A stretch of DNA of 19,264 nucleotides from Hallerella sp963597395 (GCA_963597395.1 CAVBPX010000046.1:1-19264); one strand, 5' to 3'; counted from the first letter of the stretch, positions 6,916 to 14,165 are shown. Notes: a model not told the origin generated them from the sequence alone. Made by a program: numbers and translations.

Positions 6916-6933
6916 AAAAATTTTCCGTACAAA

Positions 6934-7782
6934 TTATTCGGCGAGGAACTTTTTCAGTTTCGCCATGCGGGCTTTTGCATAGTCCAGCCCGAGGTAGTAG
7001 GACGCGTCGAGCTTTTTCAGGTCGGTTTCGAAGAGGTCGCAAAGATCCCGCTCGGGCCGCATCAAAAAGAGGCGTCCTTCCTTTTCGGCCTGTTGCATCC
7101 GCGCGAACATTTTTTCGTAGCGGCGGTAGCGGACCATCAGCGCCCGGAAAAGGTTCGGAAACTTGTACTTGAAGAGCGGAACGAGAATCGCCTTGTATTT
7201 GGTAAAGTCCGTGACGATTTCGCCCGGAAAGTGCGTCGAAATGGCAACAACCTTTTCGCAGCCCTTTTCAAAGGCGTGTTCAAAGGGAATGGGGTCCGAG
7301 ACGCAGCCATCGACGTAGTGCCTTTCGCCAATTTGAACGTTCGGAAAAATCATCGGAAGGGCACAGCTCGCGCTGATGAGCGTCTGCAGTCTGTCCTTGT
7401 CGTGCTTTTCGGTGCGGAATTCGACGCGGCCCGTTTCGCAGCACGTGACGGCCACTTCGCATTCGACGTCCGACTTGAAGAAGGTTTCGAAGTCGAACGG
7501 CATGTCGCCCGTGGCCGATTCAAAGTGCAGAGCGTGGCATTCCTTTTGGATGCCGTCGAGAAAAAGGTGCGCCTTTTTCTTGCCTTGTTGCAGCTTGGTG
7601 GGCATGATGATGTGGCGAAAGCGCCCGCGCTGCCGGGTAATAAAGTTTGCCGCGGCGTGCGCCCCTGCGGAGACTCCCGCAATGTAGGGAAACTCGATGT
7701 GCTCGTCCATCATCGCGTCGAGAATTCCCGCGGTGAAGATTGTCTGGCGGGATCCGCCTTCGAGAACCAGTCCCGTCTTCAC
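6934..7782 (-). CDS. Patatin-like phospholipase
   Basis: The 282-residue protein belongs to the patatin family of serine lipid hydrolases with a Ser-Asp dyad. The oxyanion-loop glycines are in LVLEGGSRQ (6-12), the nucleophile elbow is GVSAG (36-40, Ser38) and the Asp is in YVDGCVSDPIP (Asp158). It resembles the YjjU type of bacterial patatin. No signal peptide is visible, so it is probably cytosolic or loosely membrane-bound. The start codon is GTG at 7782, overlapping the plsC-like stop as GTGA, with GGAGG seven bases upstream. That arrangement implies translational coupling. Beside an acyltransferase, the likely role is hydrolysis or remodelling of an acyl ester made by this operon; the substrate cannot be told from sequence. 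Confidence 0.87.
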   Translation of the reverse strand: MKTGLVLEGGSRQTIFTAGILDAMMDEHIEFPYIAGVSAGAHAAANFITRQRGRFRHIIMPTKLQQGKKKAHLFLDGIQKECHALHFESATGDMPFDFETFFKSDVECEVAVTCCETGRVEFRTEKHDKDRLQTLISASCALPMIFPNVQIGERHYVDGCVSDPIPFEHAFEKGCEKVVAISTHFPGEIVTDFTKYKAILVPLFKYKFPNLFRALMVRYRRYEKMFARMQQAEKEGRLFLMRPERDLCDLFETDLKKLDASYYLGLDYAKARMAKLKKFLAE

Positions 7783-8462
7783 GGATGCACCTCCTCGGCG
7801 GGCGTCTTGGCGGCAACCGGCAAAAGCTTTCCGCTTGTTCCGAGGGCTTGTTGCTTGAGGCCCCAGACCTTTTGGCGAAAATATTCGGAGCGTTCCGCGA
7901 GATGCCTTGACGAAGGAATCCCCTTGACCCGCTCGATGCGTTCGGCGTTTCCGAAAACGATGCGCGTTTTATGCCCGAACCTGTAAATGCCGTCAAGGCC
8001 TACGGAGATGACGGGCGCGCCCGTGCTGCGGGCGAGAAAGGCGAATCCGGACTTGAACTCGTTCAGAAGACCGTCTTCTCGGCATTTTCCTTCCGGAAAG
8101 ATGATGACCGAGTTTCCCGCTTCGAGCTGCTTTTTGGCGAGGAGCGCCCATTCCGTGTCCAGATTGTAACGGTCGCACGGAATGCATTTTTCGCGCGAGA
8201 GAATCCAGTGGAACTTTTTCATTTCGAACCAGTCCTTGGCGACGACGATGCTTCGTTTGTGCGTAATCAGCGTGAGCATCATGATGGGGTCGCTTGTGAA
8301 CGTATGGTTTGCGATGATAATGGACGGTGCGGAAAAACGGGTCGATGTGACGGACGGATCGCTGAAGGTCACTTGCGGGCGAAAGCAAATGCGGAAATAA
8401 AGCTTTCCGATGATTTCGCACAGGCAGACGGCAAGTCTGATGGGGTATTCGAAAATGGCCAT
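7779..8462 (-). CDS. PlsC-like lysophospholipid acyltransferase
   Basis: The 227-residue protein belongs to the PlsC (1-acylglycerol-3-phosphate acyltransferase) superfamily, which transfers acyl groups from acyl-ACP or acyl-CoA to lipid acceptors at the inner membrane. Motif I is NHTFTSDP, with the catalytic H-x4-D pair His53/Asp58. Motif III is IFPEGKC (121-127), where most relatives have FPEGT. A hydrophobic N-terminal helix (about 8-25) would anchor it. It starts 15 bases after fabZ, and its stop overlaps the patatin start. In this operon it probably transfers the product of the ACP/ketosynthase system to a lipid, but general lysophosphatidate acylation cannot be excluded. The substituted FPEG-K-C motif hints at a non-standard acceptor. 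Confidence 0.87.
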   Translation of the reverse strand: MAIFEYPIRLAVCLCEIIGKLYFRICFRPQVTFSDPSVTSTRFSAPSIIIANHTFTSDPIMMLTLITHKRSIVVAKDWFEMKKFHWILSREKCIPCDRYNLDTEWALLAKKQLEAGNSVIIFPEGKCREDGLLNEFKSGFAFLARSTGAPVISVGLDGIYRFGHKTRIVFGNAERIERVKGIPSSRHLAERSEYFRQKVWGLKQQALGTSGKLLPVAAKTPAEEVHP

Positions 8463-8477
8463 GTCTTCCCGAGCTTT

Positions 8478-8927
8478 TTACTTCCCGATGGAATCCTTGG
8501 GAATGGTCGTGAAGGTGAGCGAACCTTTTGCGTGGAGAGTCCCGTTGACCTTGACCGTGCAGTCGAACCCGACGAGAACGCCGCCGCCCTTTGTCTTTTG
8601 GACGGAAAGTTCGAGCTGGTCTCCCGGGATGACGGGCTTCACAAACTTGAAACCGTCAATTTTCAAAAGGACGTAAAGTTTGTCGTCAAGGTCCTCGGGC
8701 TTTTTTTCGATGACGAGCGAGCAGAGCTGCGCACAGGATTCGACGATGAGAACTCCCGGCATAATGGGCGTCCCCGGAAAATGTCCCATAAAATAGGGTT
8801 CGTTGACGCTCACGTTCTTGATGCCCGTCGCCGATTCGTTCGGGACCAGATCCGTCACCCTTTCCACCATCTGGAAGGGGGGCCGCTGGGCAATGCGTTC
8901 ACTGATTTCGTAAATGTTCAGGCTCAC
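8478..8927 (-). CDS. fabZ: 3-hydroxyacyl-ACP dehydratase, FabZ type
   Basis: The 149-residue single-hotdog protein removes water from 3-hydroxyacyl-ACP to give trans-2-enoyl-ACP. The FabZ signature is intact: GHFPGTPIMPGVLIVESCAQ (48-67), with catalytic His49 and Glu63, preceded by RPPFQMVERV. The C-terminal half carries the usual KFVKPVIPGDQL segment. The start is GTG at 8927, and its GTGA overlaps the stop of fabG, so translation is probably coupled. Its place between fabG and an acyltransferase, behind a dedicated ACP and ketosynthase, suggests it serves this operon's chain-building cycle rather than being the general housekeeping dehydratase, although it could do both. Confidence 0.92.
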   Translation of the reverse strand: MSLNIYEISERIAQRPPFQMVERVTDLVPNESATGIKNVSVNEPYFMGHFPGTPIMPGVLIVESCAQLCSLVIEKKPEDLDDKLYVLLKIDGFKFVKPVIPGDQLELSVQKTKGGGVLVGFDCTVKVNGTLHAKGSLTFTTIPKDSIGK

Positions 8928-9655
8928 AGGGAAAGTCCTCCGTCGAGCACAAAGACCTGTCCCGTCACATAGGAAAATTCATCGGAGACGATGGCGGAAA
9001 CCATGTTTGCTACTTCGTCCGCAGTCCCGAAGCGCTTGAGCGGAATCTTTTCGACGTAGGACTTGCGCGTTTCTTCCGGAATCGCATCGATCATTTCGGT
9101 CGCGATAAAGCCCGGAGCGACCGCGTTGACGCGGATGCCGTAACCGCCGAGTTCCTTGGCGAGCGTCTGCGTCAAGGAGTTGACCGCGCCCTTGGTTGCG
9201 CTATAGACGCTCTGGCCTGCGAGCGCGAACTTGGAACTCACCGACGACATGTTGACGATGACGCCGGACTTTTGCTTGAACATCTTGAGCGCGACCTGTT
9301 GGGCGCAGTAGATGTAGCCCTTCACGTTCAGTTCAAAACACTTGTCGAGCGTATCGGGGTTTATCATCAGCAGGTATTCGTCGCGGACGATTCCCGCATT
9401 GTTCACCAGGACGTCTATCCGGCCGTAGGCCTTGAAGACTTCGCGGACCATGTTCTTGACTTCGGCGAGCTTTGAAACGTCCGCCTTGTAAATCATTCCC
9501 TGTCCGCCGGCCTGTTCGATTTCTGCGAGCGTTTCTTTTGCCGCATCGTCCGAGCGGGAATAGTTGATGACAACGGTGTAGCCGTCCTTGGCGAGACGGA
9601 TGGCGCATGCCTTTCCGATTCCCTTGGACGCTCCGGTTACGATGGCAACTTTCAT
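8924..9655 (-). CDS. fabG: 3-oxoacyl-ACP reductase, FabG type
   Basis: The 243-residue short-chain dehydrogenase reduces 3-oxoacyl-ACP to 3-hydroxyacyl-ACP with NADPH. Residues seen are the cofactor-binding TGASKGIG (7-14), NNAG (85-88), and the catalytic set Asn110, Ser138, Tyr151 and Lys155 (YSATK). VNAVAPGFIATEM and the VTGQVFVLDGGLSL ending are typical FabG. The start is set by a strong GGAGGAA just before the ATG at 9655, the best Shine-Dalgarno in the operon. It begins 13 bases after the double ketosynthase stop and overlaps fabZ by four bases. Confidence 0.94.
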   Translation of the reverse strand: MKVAIVTGASKGIGKACAIRLAKDGYTVVINYSRSDDAAKETLAEIEQAGGQGMIYKADVSKLAEVKNMVREVFKAYGRIDVLVNNAGIVRDEYLLMINPDTLDKCFELNVKGYIYCAQQVALKMFKQKSGVIVNMSSVSSKFALAGQSVYSATKGAVNSLTQTLAKELGGYGIRVNAVAPGFIATEMIDAIPEETRKSYVEKIPLKRFGTADEVANMVSAIVSDEFSYVTGQVFVLDGGLSL

Positions 9656-9668
9656 GGTTCCTCCGACC

Positions 9669-12065
9669 TTATTTCCCTAAAATGACCGCGCTGTAGGAGC
9701 CGCCCGCGGCAAACGAGATGACGAGAATCTTCTTAAAATTCGATGCGTCCGTCATCTTGCGGAGAGCCTTTCCGTCCTTCCCGATAAAGTAGGCGTAGTC
9801 CTTTGAAAGCTCCGACCCGAGAAGCATGGCGGCTTCGGATGCGGCAAGCGTTGCGGAGGCTGCCCGGCCTTCGCCGACGCGTTCCTTCACTTCGAACAGG
9901 GGAATTTCCGAAAGGCGTTCCTTGAACAGGCGTCCGAGCGAATTCCTTTCGATTTCGTCAATGGTTTTAAGCCCGTTGGCAAATCCGCAAACCGCATCGA
10001 TTTCGTCAAGCGAAATTCCGGCGTCGCTGACCGCTTCGAGAACGGCCCTGTCGAGAGCCTCGTCCGAACCCGAAAGATGTCCGAACTTGACGTTCTTTCG
10101 ACCGTTTCCGTAGCCGAGCGCGTAGCAATAAACCTTTGCGCCGCGGGCCTTCGCCGAGTCTTCCGTTTCGAGCAAAAGCGAAACGCTTCCGTCTCCGAGA
10201 ACAAAACCGTCGGACATGGAATGCGGAGCGACCGGGCTCTTTGCGAGAACCTGGAGCTTTTCGGCAAATTCCGTGAGAATCGGAAGGTTCTCGTCCGTTC
10301 CCGTTGCAAGCATCGCACGTTCCTGTCCGTCGTGGATGACGTTCATCGAGTAGCCGATGCTGTCGAGACCGGAGAGCGGGCCCGTGGTAATGGTGACGCC
10401 GTAGCCCTTGATGCCCGAGCAGATGGAAAGGTAGCCGCCCGCCGCGTTATAGACCGTGTGCGGGAACTTGAACGCGCTTCCGTTGGCGTTGCCGAGCTTT
10501 GCGACCAGTTCCTCGAAATCGTAAGTCGCGCCGAGGCCGCCTTCGCTTGTTCCGACGATAATGCCGATATCCTTTGCGTTTTCGTCCGTCACCTTAAAGT
10601 TTGCATCCTGTAGTGCGCGCATTCCGGAAACGGTCTGGAGCTGCCCCAGATTGTCGAGCTTGCGGTAAAACGCCATCTTGATTCCGAGTTCCTTGTAGTC
10701 GTCCAGGGAAATTGTGGAATGGATGGAGGCGCTTTCGGGACGAGCGTCCTTTTCAAGTGCCGAAATATAGGCGCTTTTGCTGTTCCCCTGCGGGCTTACA
10801 ATGCCGATTCCCGTCACCGCGATTTTCTTTTCGCGGCAGGGCATTTCGGGAACGTTTCCGGCCTGTTTCGAGAAGATGATGCTCGCATTGGTTCCGCCGA
10901 ACGCCACGTTGTTGCTCATGACGCTTTCGAGCTTTTTTGTCCGCGGCGTGTTCTGCACAAAGTCGAGAGCCCCGACTTTTGCCTTGAGAGCCTCGGAATC
11001 CGCTTCGGAATATCCGAGGGTGGGGAGAACCGTATCCGTCGTGAGCGCCTTGATGCTGAAGACCGCTTCGATGGCGCCGGCGGCGCCGAGGCAGTGACCG
11101 GTCATCGCCTTGGTCGAACTGATGCTGAGAGTCGGGTTCTCGTCTGCAAAGAACTTTTGGAACGCGGTGATTTCCGCATTGTCGTTTTTGCCCGTTCCCG
11201 TTCCGTGGGCGTTGACGTAGCCGATGTCGGACTTGGAAATTCCGGAGTTCCGGATGGCGCGTGTCATCGCTTCGATAAGGCAAAGGGCGTCTTCGCGCGG
11301 AGCCGTGATGTGATGCGCGTCGCTTGTGACGCCGGATCCGAGGACTTCGCAATATTCCTTTGCACCGCGAGCCTTTGCGTGCGCATAGGATTCCACGATG
11401 ACGATGCCCGCACCTTCGCCGAGCGTAATTCCATTGCAGTGGTTAAAAGGCGAACATCCGTTTTCGTCGAGCGCGTGCAGGGAAAGAAATCCGGAATAGG
11501 GGACGGAAGCGAAGGAATCCGCGCCGCCCGCAATGACGACGTCCGCTTTTCCGGCGCGGATGAGGTCGCAGGCGAGCGCAATGGAAATGGTCCCTGCCGC
11601 ACAGGCGTTTGCGACGTTCGTAACGATGCCGCCCGCCTTGCACGTTTCGGCCACCTGGGAGGCGATGGCCGCGATGGGCATCTTGGGAATATCGTTCGGG
11701 TTTCTTCCGTGCTGGTGGTAGTGTTCGACGCTCAGAACGCCGCCGACGCAGCTTCCGATGATGACGCTCACGCGTCCGCTGTCGTTGAAGTTTCCGAGAC
11801 CTGCATCGCGAAGGGCTTCTTCCGCAGCCGTGATGCACAGCTTGGAGGCGCGGTCCTTTTCTTCGGGAGCGTCAATGCTATCGAGTGTGTCGCATTTGAC
11901 TTCCGCGGCGAGATCCGCATAGCATTTTTCCGTATCGACGGAAGTGGTATGATGGATGCCCGAGACGGACGCGAGGGCGCTCTTCCAGGTTTCTTCTACA
12001 TTGTTACCGACGGCGCAAATCACGCCAAGACCGGTAACGACACAACGGCAATCGTTTGGAGTCAT
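9669..12065 (-). CDS. Fused double beta-ketoacyl-ACP synthase, second half degenerate
   Basis: The 798-residue protein contains two FabF-like thiolase-fold modules in tandem. The first (about 5-400) is intact: nucleophile Cys155 in NACAAGT, His287 in VNAHGTGTGKND, Lys319 and His324 in STKAMTGH, and NNVAFGGTNAS near its end. It should perform decarboxylative condensation of malonyl-ACP with an acyl chain. The second (about 414-798) restarts with IAVTGIGIVSPQG and keeps the fold landmarks, but its triad is gone: ITTGPLSGL puts Pro563 at the Cys position, Phe695 replaces the first His and Glu732 the second. It therefore resembles a chain-length factor. KS-CLF pairs occur as separate proteins in type II polyketide and aryl-polyene systems and as fused domains in PfaC of PUFA synthases. 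The gene sits 30 bases behind the ACP gene and 13 before fabG. The product is unknown. Confidence 0.93.
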   Translation of the reverse strand: MTPNDCRCVVTGLGVICAVGNNVEETWKSALASVSGIHHTTSVDTEKCYADLAAEVKCDTLDSIDAPEEKDRASKLCITAAEEALRDAGLGNFNDSGRVSVIIGSCVGGVLSVEHYHQHGRNPNDIPKMPIAAIASQVAETCKAGGIVTNVANACAAGTISIALACDLIRAGKADVVIAGGADSFASVPYSGFLSLHALDENGCSPFNHCNGITLGEGAGIVIVESYAHAKARGAKEYCEVLGSGVTSDAHHITAPREDALCLIEAMTRAIRNSGISKSDIGYVNAHGTGTGKNDNAEITAFQKFFADENPTLSISSTKAMTGHCLGAAGAIEAVFSIKALTTDTVLPTLGYSEADSEALKAKVGALDFVQNTPRTKKLESVMSNNVAFGGTNASIIFSKQAGNVPEMPCREKKIAVTGIGIVSPQGNSKSAYISALEKDARPESASIHSTISLDDYKELGIKMAFYRKLDNLGQLQTVSGMRALQDANFKVTDENAKDIGIIVGTSEGGLGATYDFEELVAKLGNANGSAFKFPHTVYNAAGGYLSICSGIKGYGVTITTGPLSGLDSIGYSMNVIHDGQERAMLATGTDENLPILTEFAEKLQVLAKSPVAPHSMSDGFVLGDGSVSLLLETEDSAKARGAKVYCYALGYGNGRKNVKFGHLSGSDEALDRAVLEAVSDAGISLDEIDAVCGFANGLKTIDEIERNSLGRLFKERLSEIPLFEVKERVGEGRAASATLAASEAAMLLGSELSKDYAYFIGKDGKALRKMTDASNFKKILVISFAAGGSYSAVILGK

Positions 12066-12095
12066 CTTTTAACCGGAATTTTTAAAAGGGGAAAA

Positions 12096-12341
12096 TCAGG
12101 CCTTGTGCTGTTCGATGAAGTCGGCGATGGTGTTGATGCTCTGGAAGGGTTCCTTGCCCACGCCGGTCATGGAAACGCCGAAGTTGCTATCGACGAAGGA
12201 GATGATTTCAAGGGAATCGACGGAGTCGAGACCGATTTCTTCACCGAAGAGCGGGGTATCGAACTGGAGCACTTCGCCATCGACGCCCAGGTCGGACATA
12301 AAGAATTCTTTCAGCTTGTTTTTGACTTCTTCCTTGTTCAT
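12096..12341 (-). CDS. Acyl carrier protein
   Basis: The 81-residue acidic, helical protein carries the phosphopantetheine attachment site, with Ser40 in GLDSVDSLE. It would hold the growing acyl chain as a thioester for the ketosynthase, reductase and dehydratase encoded next to it. A TTG at 12359 would add six residues, but the ATG at 12341 has GAGG six bases upstream and gives a normal ACP N-terminus (MNKEEVKNKL), so I prefer it. The divergence of the region after helix II (GVSMTGVGKEPF) from housekeeping AcpP, and its position as first gene of the operon, suggest a dedicated carrier rather than the general fatty-acid ACP. A 5-prime intergenic region with an inverted repeat lies upstream. 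Confidence 0.92.
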   Translation of the reverse strand: MNKEEVKNKLKEFFMSDLGVDGEVLQFDTPLFGEEIGLDSVDSLEIISFVDSNFGVSMTGVGKEPFQSINTIADFIEQHKA

Positions 12342-12410
12342 TTTAACCTCGTTGGTCAAGGGTTCGTTTTAGGCTCACAAGATAGAAAAAAAACGGAAAC
12401 TCTCCATTTT

Positions 12411-12427
12411 TCGGAAACGATTTCCGA
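12411..12427. promoter_or_regulatory. Inverted repeat upstream of the ACP operon
   Basis: TCGGAAA-CGA-TTTCCGA is a perfect 7-bp inverted repeat with a 3-base centre. It lies about 70 bases before the ACP start, just upstream of a weak candidate promoter (TATCTT at 12379-12384 on the minus strand). It could be an operator for the lipid operon. A terminator role is unlikely because no T-run follows on either strand. Confidence 0.35.
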
Positions 12428-12429
12428 CT

Positions 12430-12468
12430 AAAAAGGCCAAATCGGGGATGGACTTGCAAATTTGCGCC
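12430..12468 (-). terminator. Probable intrinsic terminator after the barrel gene
   Basis: Read on the minus strand, GGC(G)CAAAT at 12460-12468 pairs with ATTTGGCC at 12435-12442, with one bulged base and a loop of about 17, followed directly by TTTTT (12430-12434). It begins two bases after the stop codon of the outer-membrane barrel gene. The long loop lowers confidence. If real, it separates that gene from the lipid operon. Confidence 0.45.
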
Positions 12469-12469
12469 G

Positions 12470-13534
12470 CTAAAAAGCCTGACGGACATAGAACGAAAGT
12501 CCGATGTGGTCGAAATCCACCCAGGAAACGTCCGCGCGGGCAAAAAGACGCTCGCTTTTGTTCAGCGCAAGAAGAAATCCAACGCCTGCGGACCGGTGCC
12601 ATTTGTTGCGCATCAGCTCGCTAAAATATTCGCCCGCCTTTCCGCCTTCAAAGAAAACGTGGATGCCGAGAAGCCATGCGAGGTAGCGCCTGACTTCCGA
12701 TTGCAGGATGACAGCCTGTTTTCCGTTGAAGTAAAGGCTCTCGACGCCGCGAAAGCGTTTGATGCCGTCCGGGCCCGCGAGCATGTCGAACGGAACGTCC
12801 CCCTCGGTGCGCTTCCAGAGAATTCCGGCCGCGGCGGTAAAGTCGTAGGGAAGCGTCGTGTAGCCGCGGAGGTCGAGACTTTCGACCCGGAACGAATAGT
12901 CCCCGATGTACTTGCTGTAAAAGAGCTGTTCCCATTCGGCCAAAAAACCGTGGGTGGTCCAGTTGGTGTTGTCGCGCGTATCGTAGGCGAGAAGGTAGCC
13001 TACGCCGTTTCTTCCGCCGGTGTGCGGGTCGGGCGTCGCGACGGAGCCGTCCTTGTCGAAGTCTATCTCCGAATGCTCGGTGTGCAGCTCCACACCGTAT
13101 TTGAAGCCTTCGGGAGCGCCGAGGCGCGATTCGAGCCTTGTGCCGAAATAGAGCTTTTTTCGGTTGTAGCCCGTGAATTTGTCGATGTCGGGTGAATTTC
13201 CGTATCCGAAATAGCTCGCCACCCAGTCCTGGTATTCCAGGTCGAACCAGAGGCTTACACGGTCGTCAAAAAAGTAGAGGTAGGGCTCGAAGACAATCTG
13301 GAGCTGTCCGCGCGAGGAGCCGTAGGCGGTAAGGCCTATTTCCGGAATTTTTCTTCCTTCGGCGTCCGGCTTTAAAAAGAAAAGGATCATGGCGCCGCAC
13401 TGGAGCTCCGTTTCTTCGGTGTAGCCGAGCACGGGAACCGCCGAAAACCGCTGAAATTCGGATTTTGCCGTTTCCGCGGCGAGAACCGTAAACCCTGCGA
13501 TGAGGAAAAGGAACGTTTTTTTGAGGAGCGTCAT
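12470..13534 (-). CDS. Omp85-family (BamA/TamA-like) outer membrane barrel protein
   Basis: The 354-residue protein appears to be a POTRA-less bacterial surface antigen (D15) type beta-barrel. The ATG at 13534 gives a clear signal peptide (MTLLKKTFLFLIAGFTVLAA), so I prefer it to the longer open frame. The mature part alternates aromatic and polar residues as amphipathic strands. The family landmark GIKRFRG, matching the G-x-x-(S/I)-(I/L)-R-G-(Y/F) type motif, occurs at about 257-263 and is followed by the glycine and ExR pattern of the late strands (QSEVRRY). The protein ends in Phe, as outer membrane barrels usually do. There are no POTRA domains, so it is not BamA itself. Relatives act as exporters or lipid-linked barrels, mostly uncharacterised. 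The neighbouring lipid operon raises the possibility that it handles that product, which is speculation. Confidence 0.78.
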   Translation of the reverse strand: MTLLKKTFLFLIAGFTVLAAETAKSEFQRFSAVPVLGYTEETELQCGAMILFFLKPDAEGRKIPEIGLTAYGSSRGQLQIVFEPYLYFFDDRVSLWFDLEYQDWVASYFGYGNSPDIDKFTGYNRKKLYFGTRLESRLGAPEGFKYGVELHTEHSEIDFDKDGSVATPDPHTGGRNGVGYLLAYDTRDNTNWTTHGFLAEWEQLFYSKYIGDYSFRVESLDLRGYTTLPYDFTAAAGILWKRTEGDVPFDMLAGPDGIKRFRGVESLYFNGKQAVILQSEVRRYLAWLLGIHVFFEGGKAGEYFSELMRNKWHRSAGVGFLLALNKSERLFARADVSWVDFDHIGLSFYVRQAF

Positions 13535-13544
13535 GGGCTGCCCA

Positions 13545-13550
13545 AATATA
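13545..13550 (-). promoter_or_regulatory. Possible -10 element of the barrel gene
   Basis: The minus strand reads TATATT ten bases before the ATG at 13534, so the predicted leader is only a few bases long. No Shine-Dalgarno or clear -35 element is visible. Confidence 0.3.
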
Positions 13551-13620
13551 GAAATTCTGTCCAGCCTCCCTTTTGGCGTCCGGTCCATCAAAAAAAAACA
13601 TTTTTTTTGCCCGATTCCCC

Positions 13621-13649
13621 TTGACACGCCGACAAAATGTTTCTATAAT
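13621..13649 (+). promoter_or_regulatory. Consensus promoter of tRNA-Lys
   Basis: TTGACA (13621-13626) and TATAAT (13644-13649) are both exact sigma70 consensus hexamers at the ideal 17-base spacing. Transcription would start near 13656, about 14 bases before the mature tRNA. Apart from this promoter and the possible barrel -10, I see nothing in 13535-13669. Confidence 0.85.
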
Positions 13650-13669
13650 TGAGCCCGTCGATGAGACAT

Positions 13670-13742
<73 letters not shown>

Positions 13743-13744
13743 CG

Positions 13745-13778
13745 AAAAGGACGTTTTCCACAAGAAAGCGTCCTTTTT
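13745..13778 (+). terminator. Intrinsic terminator of tRNA-Lys
   Basis: AAAAGGACGTTTTC pairs with GAAAGCGTCCTTTT (one G-T wobble) around a CACAA loop, ending in a run of T. It starts three bases after the tRNA. The A/T flanks make it symmetrical enough to act in both directions. The following stretch to 13854 holds nothing I recognise. Confidence 0.85.
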
Positions 13779-13854
13779 TATTGGGATGAACCGGAAATTT
13801 TGCGAAATACGGGCAAAGTTTTGACCGTCCGTGTAAAAAATTCCGTGAAATGTA

Positions 13855-13883
13855 TTGACAAAAGTAAAACATGAGGATAAATT
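13855..13883 (+). promoter_or_regulatory. Promoter of the toxin-antitoxin pair
   Basis: TTGACA (13855-13860) is a perfect -35, followed after 17 bases by TAAATT (13878-13883). TAAGGT then leads directly into the ATG at 13890, again six bases. The predicted transcript starts at or within a base or two of the start codon. Confidence 0.55.
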
Positions 13884-13889
13884 TAAGGT

Positions 13890-14165
13890 ATGGAGTTTAG
13901 GTGGGATCCGAAAAAGAACGAAATTCTCAAGGCTGGCGAAAGGTTTGTTTCCTTTGAGGAAATTGTCAAGGCTATGGAAAGCGGTGCCATCATCGCGGAC
14001 ATGCCGCATCCGAACAAGGAAAAATATCCCCGTCAGCGAATTGCGTCGGTCTCTTTCCGGAACTATGTTTGGCAGGTTCCCTATGTAATTGAGGAGGATG
14101 GAACGCGGTTCCTGAAAACGGCTTTTCCTAGCAGGGTGGCTAACAAGAAACACGGAGACGTATGA
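13890..14165 (+). CDS. BrnT-like toxin
   Basis: The 91-residue basic protein matches the BrnT-type toxin family (RelE-like RNase fold) in its opening FRWDPKKNEIL, the VSFEEIV segment, HPNKEKYPRQ and the late FLKTAFPSR. Members of the family cleave RNA and arrest growth until neutralised by a co-encoded antitoxin. The ATG at 13890 begins six bases after a -10-like box; the AAGG next to it is too close to act as a normal ribosome site. Its TGA overlaps the ATG of the next gene, the usual arrangement of a toxin-antitoxin operon in which BrnT-type toxins come first. Family assignment is by eye and may be to a sister group of BrnT. Toxicity itself is inferred. Confidence 0.75.
   Translation: MEFRWDPKKNEILKAGERFVSFEEIVKAMESGAIIADMPHPNKEKYPRQRIASVSFRNYVWQVPYVIEEDGTRFLKTAFPSRVANKKHGDV

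Noticed and set aside
6691..7986. Plus-strand open frame (431 codons) opposite xerD, patatin and plsC-like genes
   Set aside because: It crosses three real genes on the other strand and has no domain or start signal of its own.
10719..12431. Long plus-strand open frame (570 codons) opposite the double ketosynthase
   Set aside because: It is antisense to a gene with intact catalytic motifs. Its composition (many Arg, Asp, Val, Phe) is the usual mirror of GC-rich coding DNA, and it has no recognisable domain or ribosome site.
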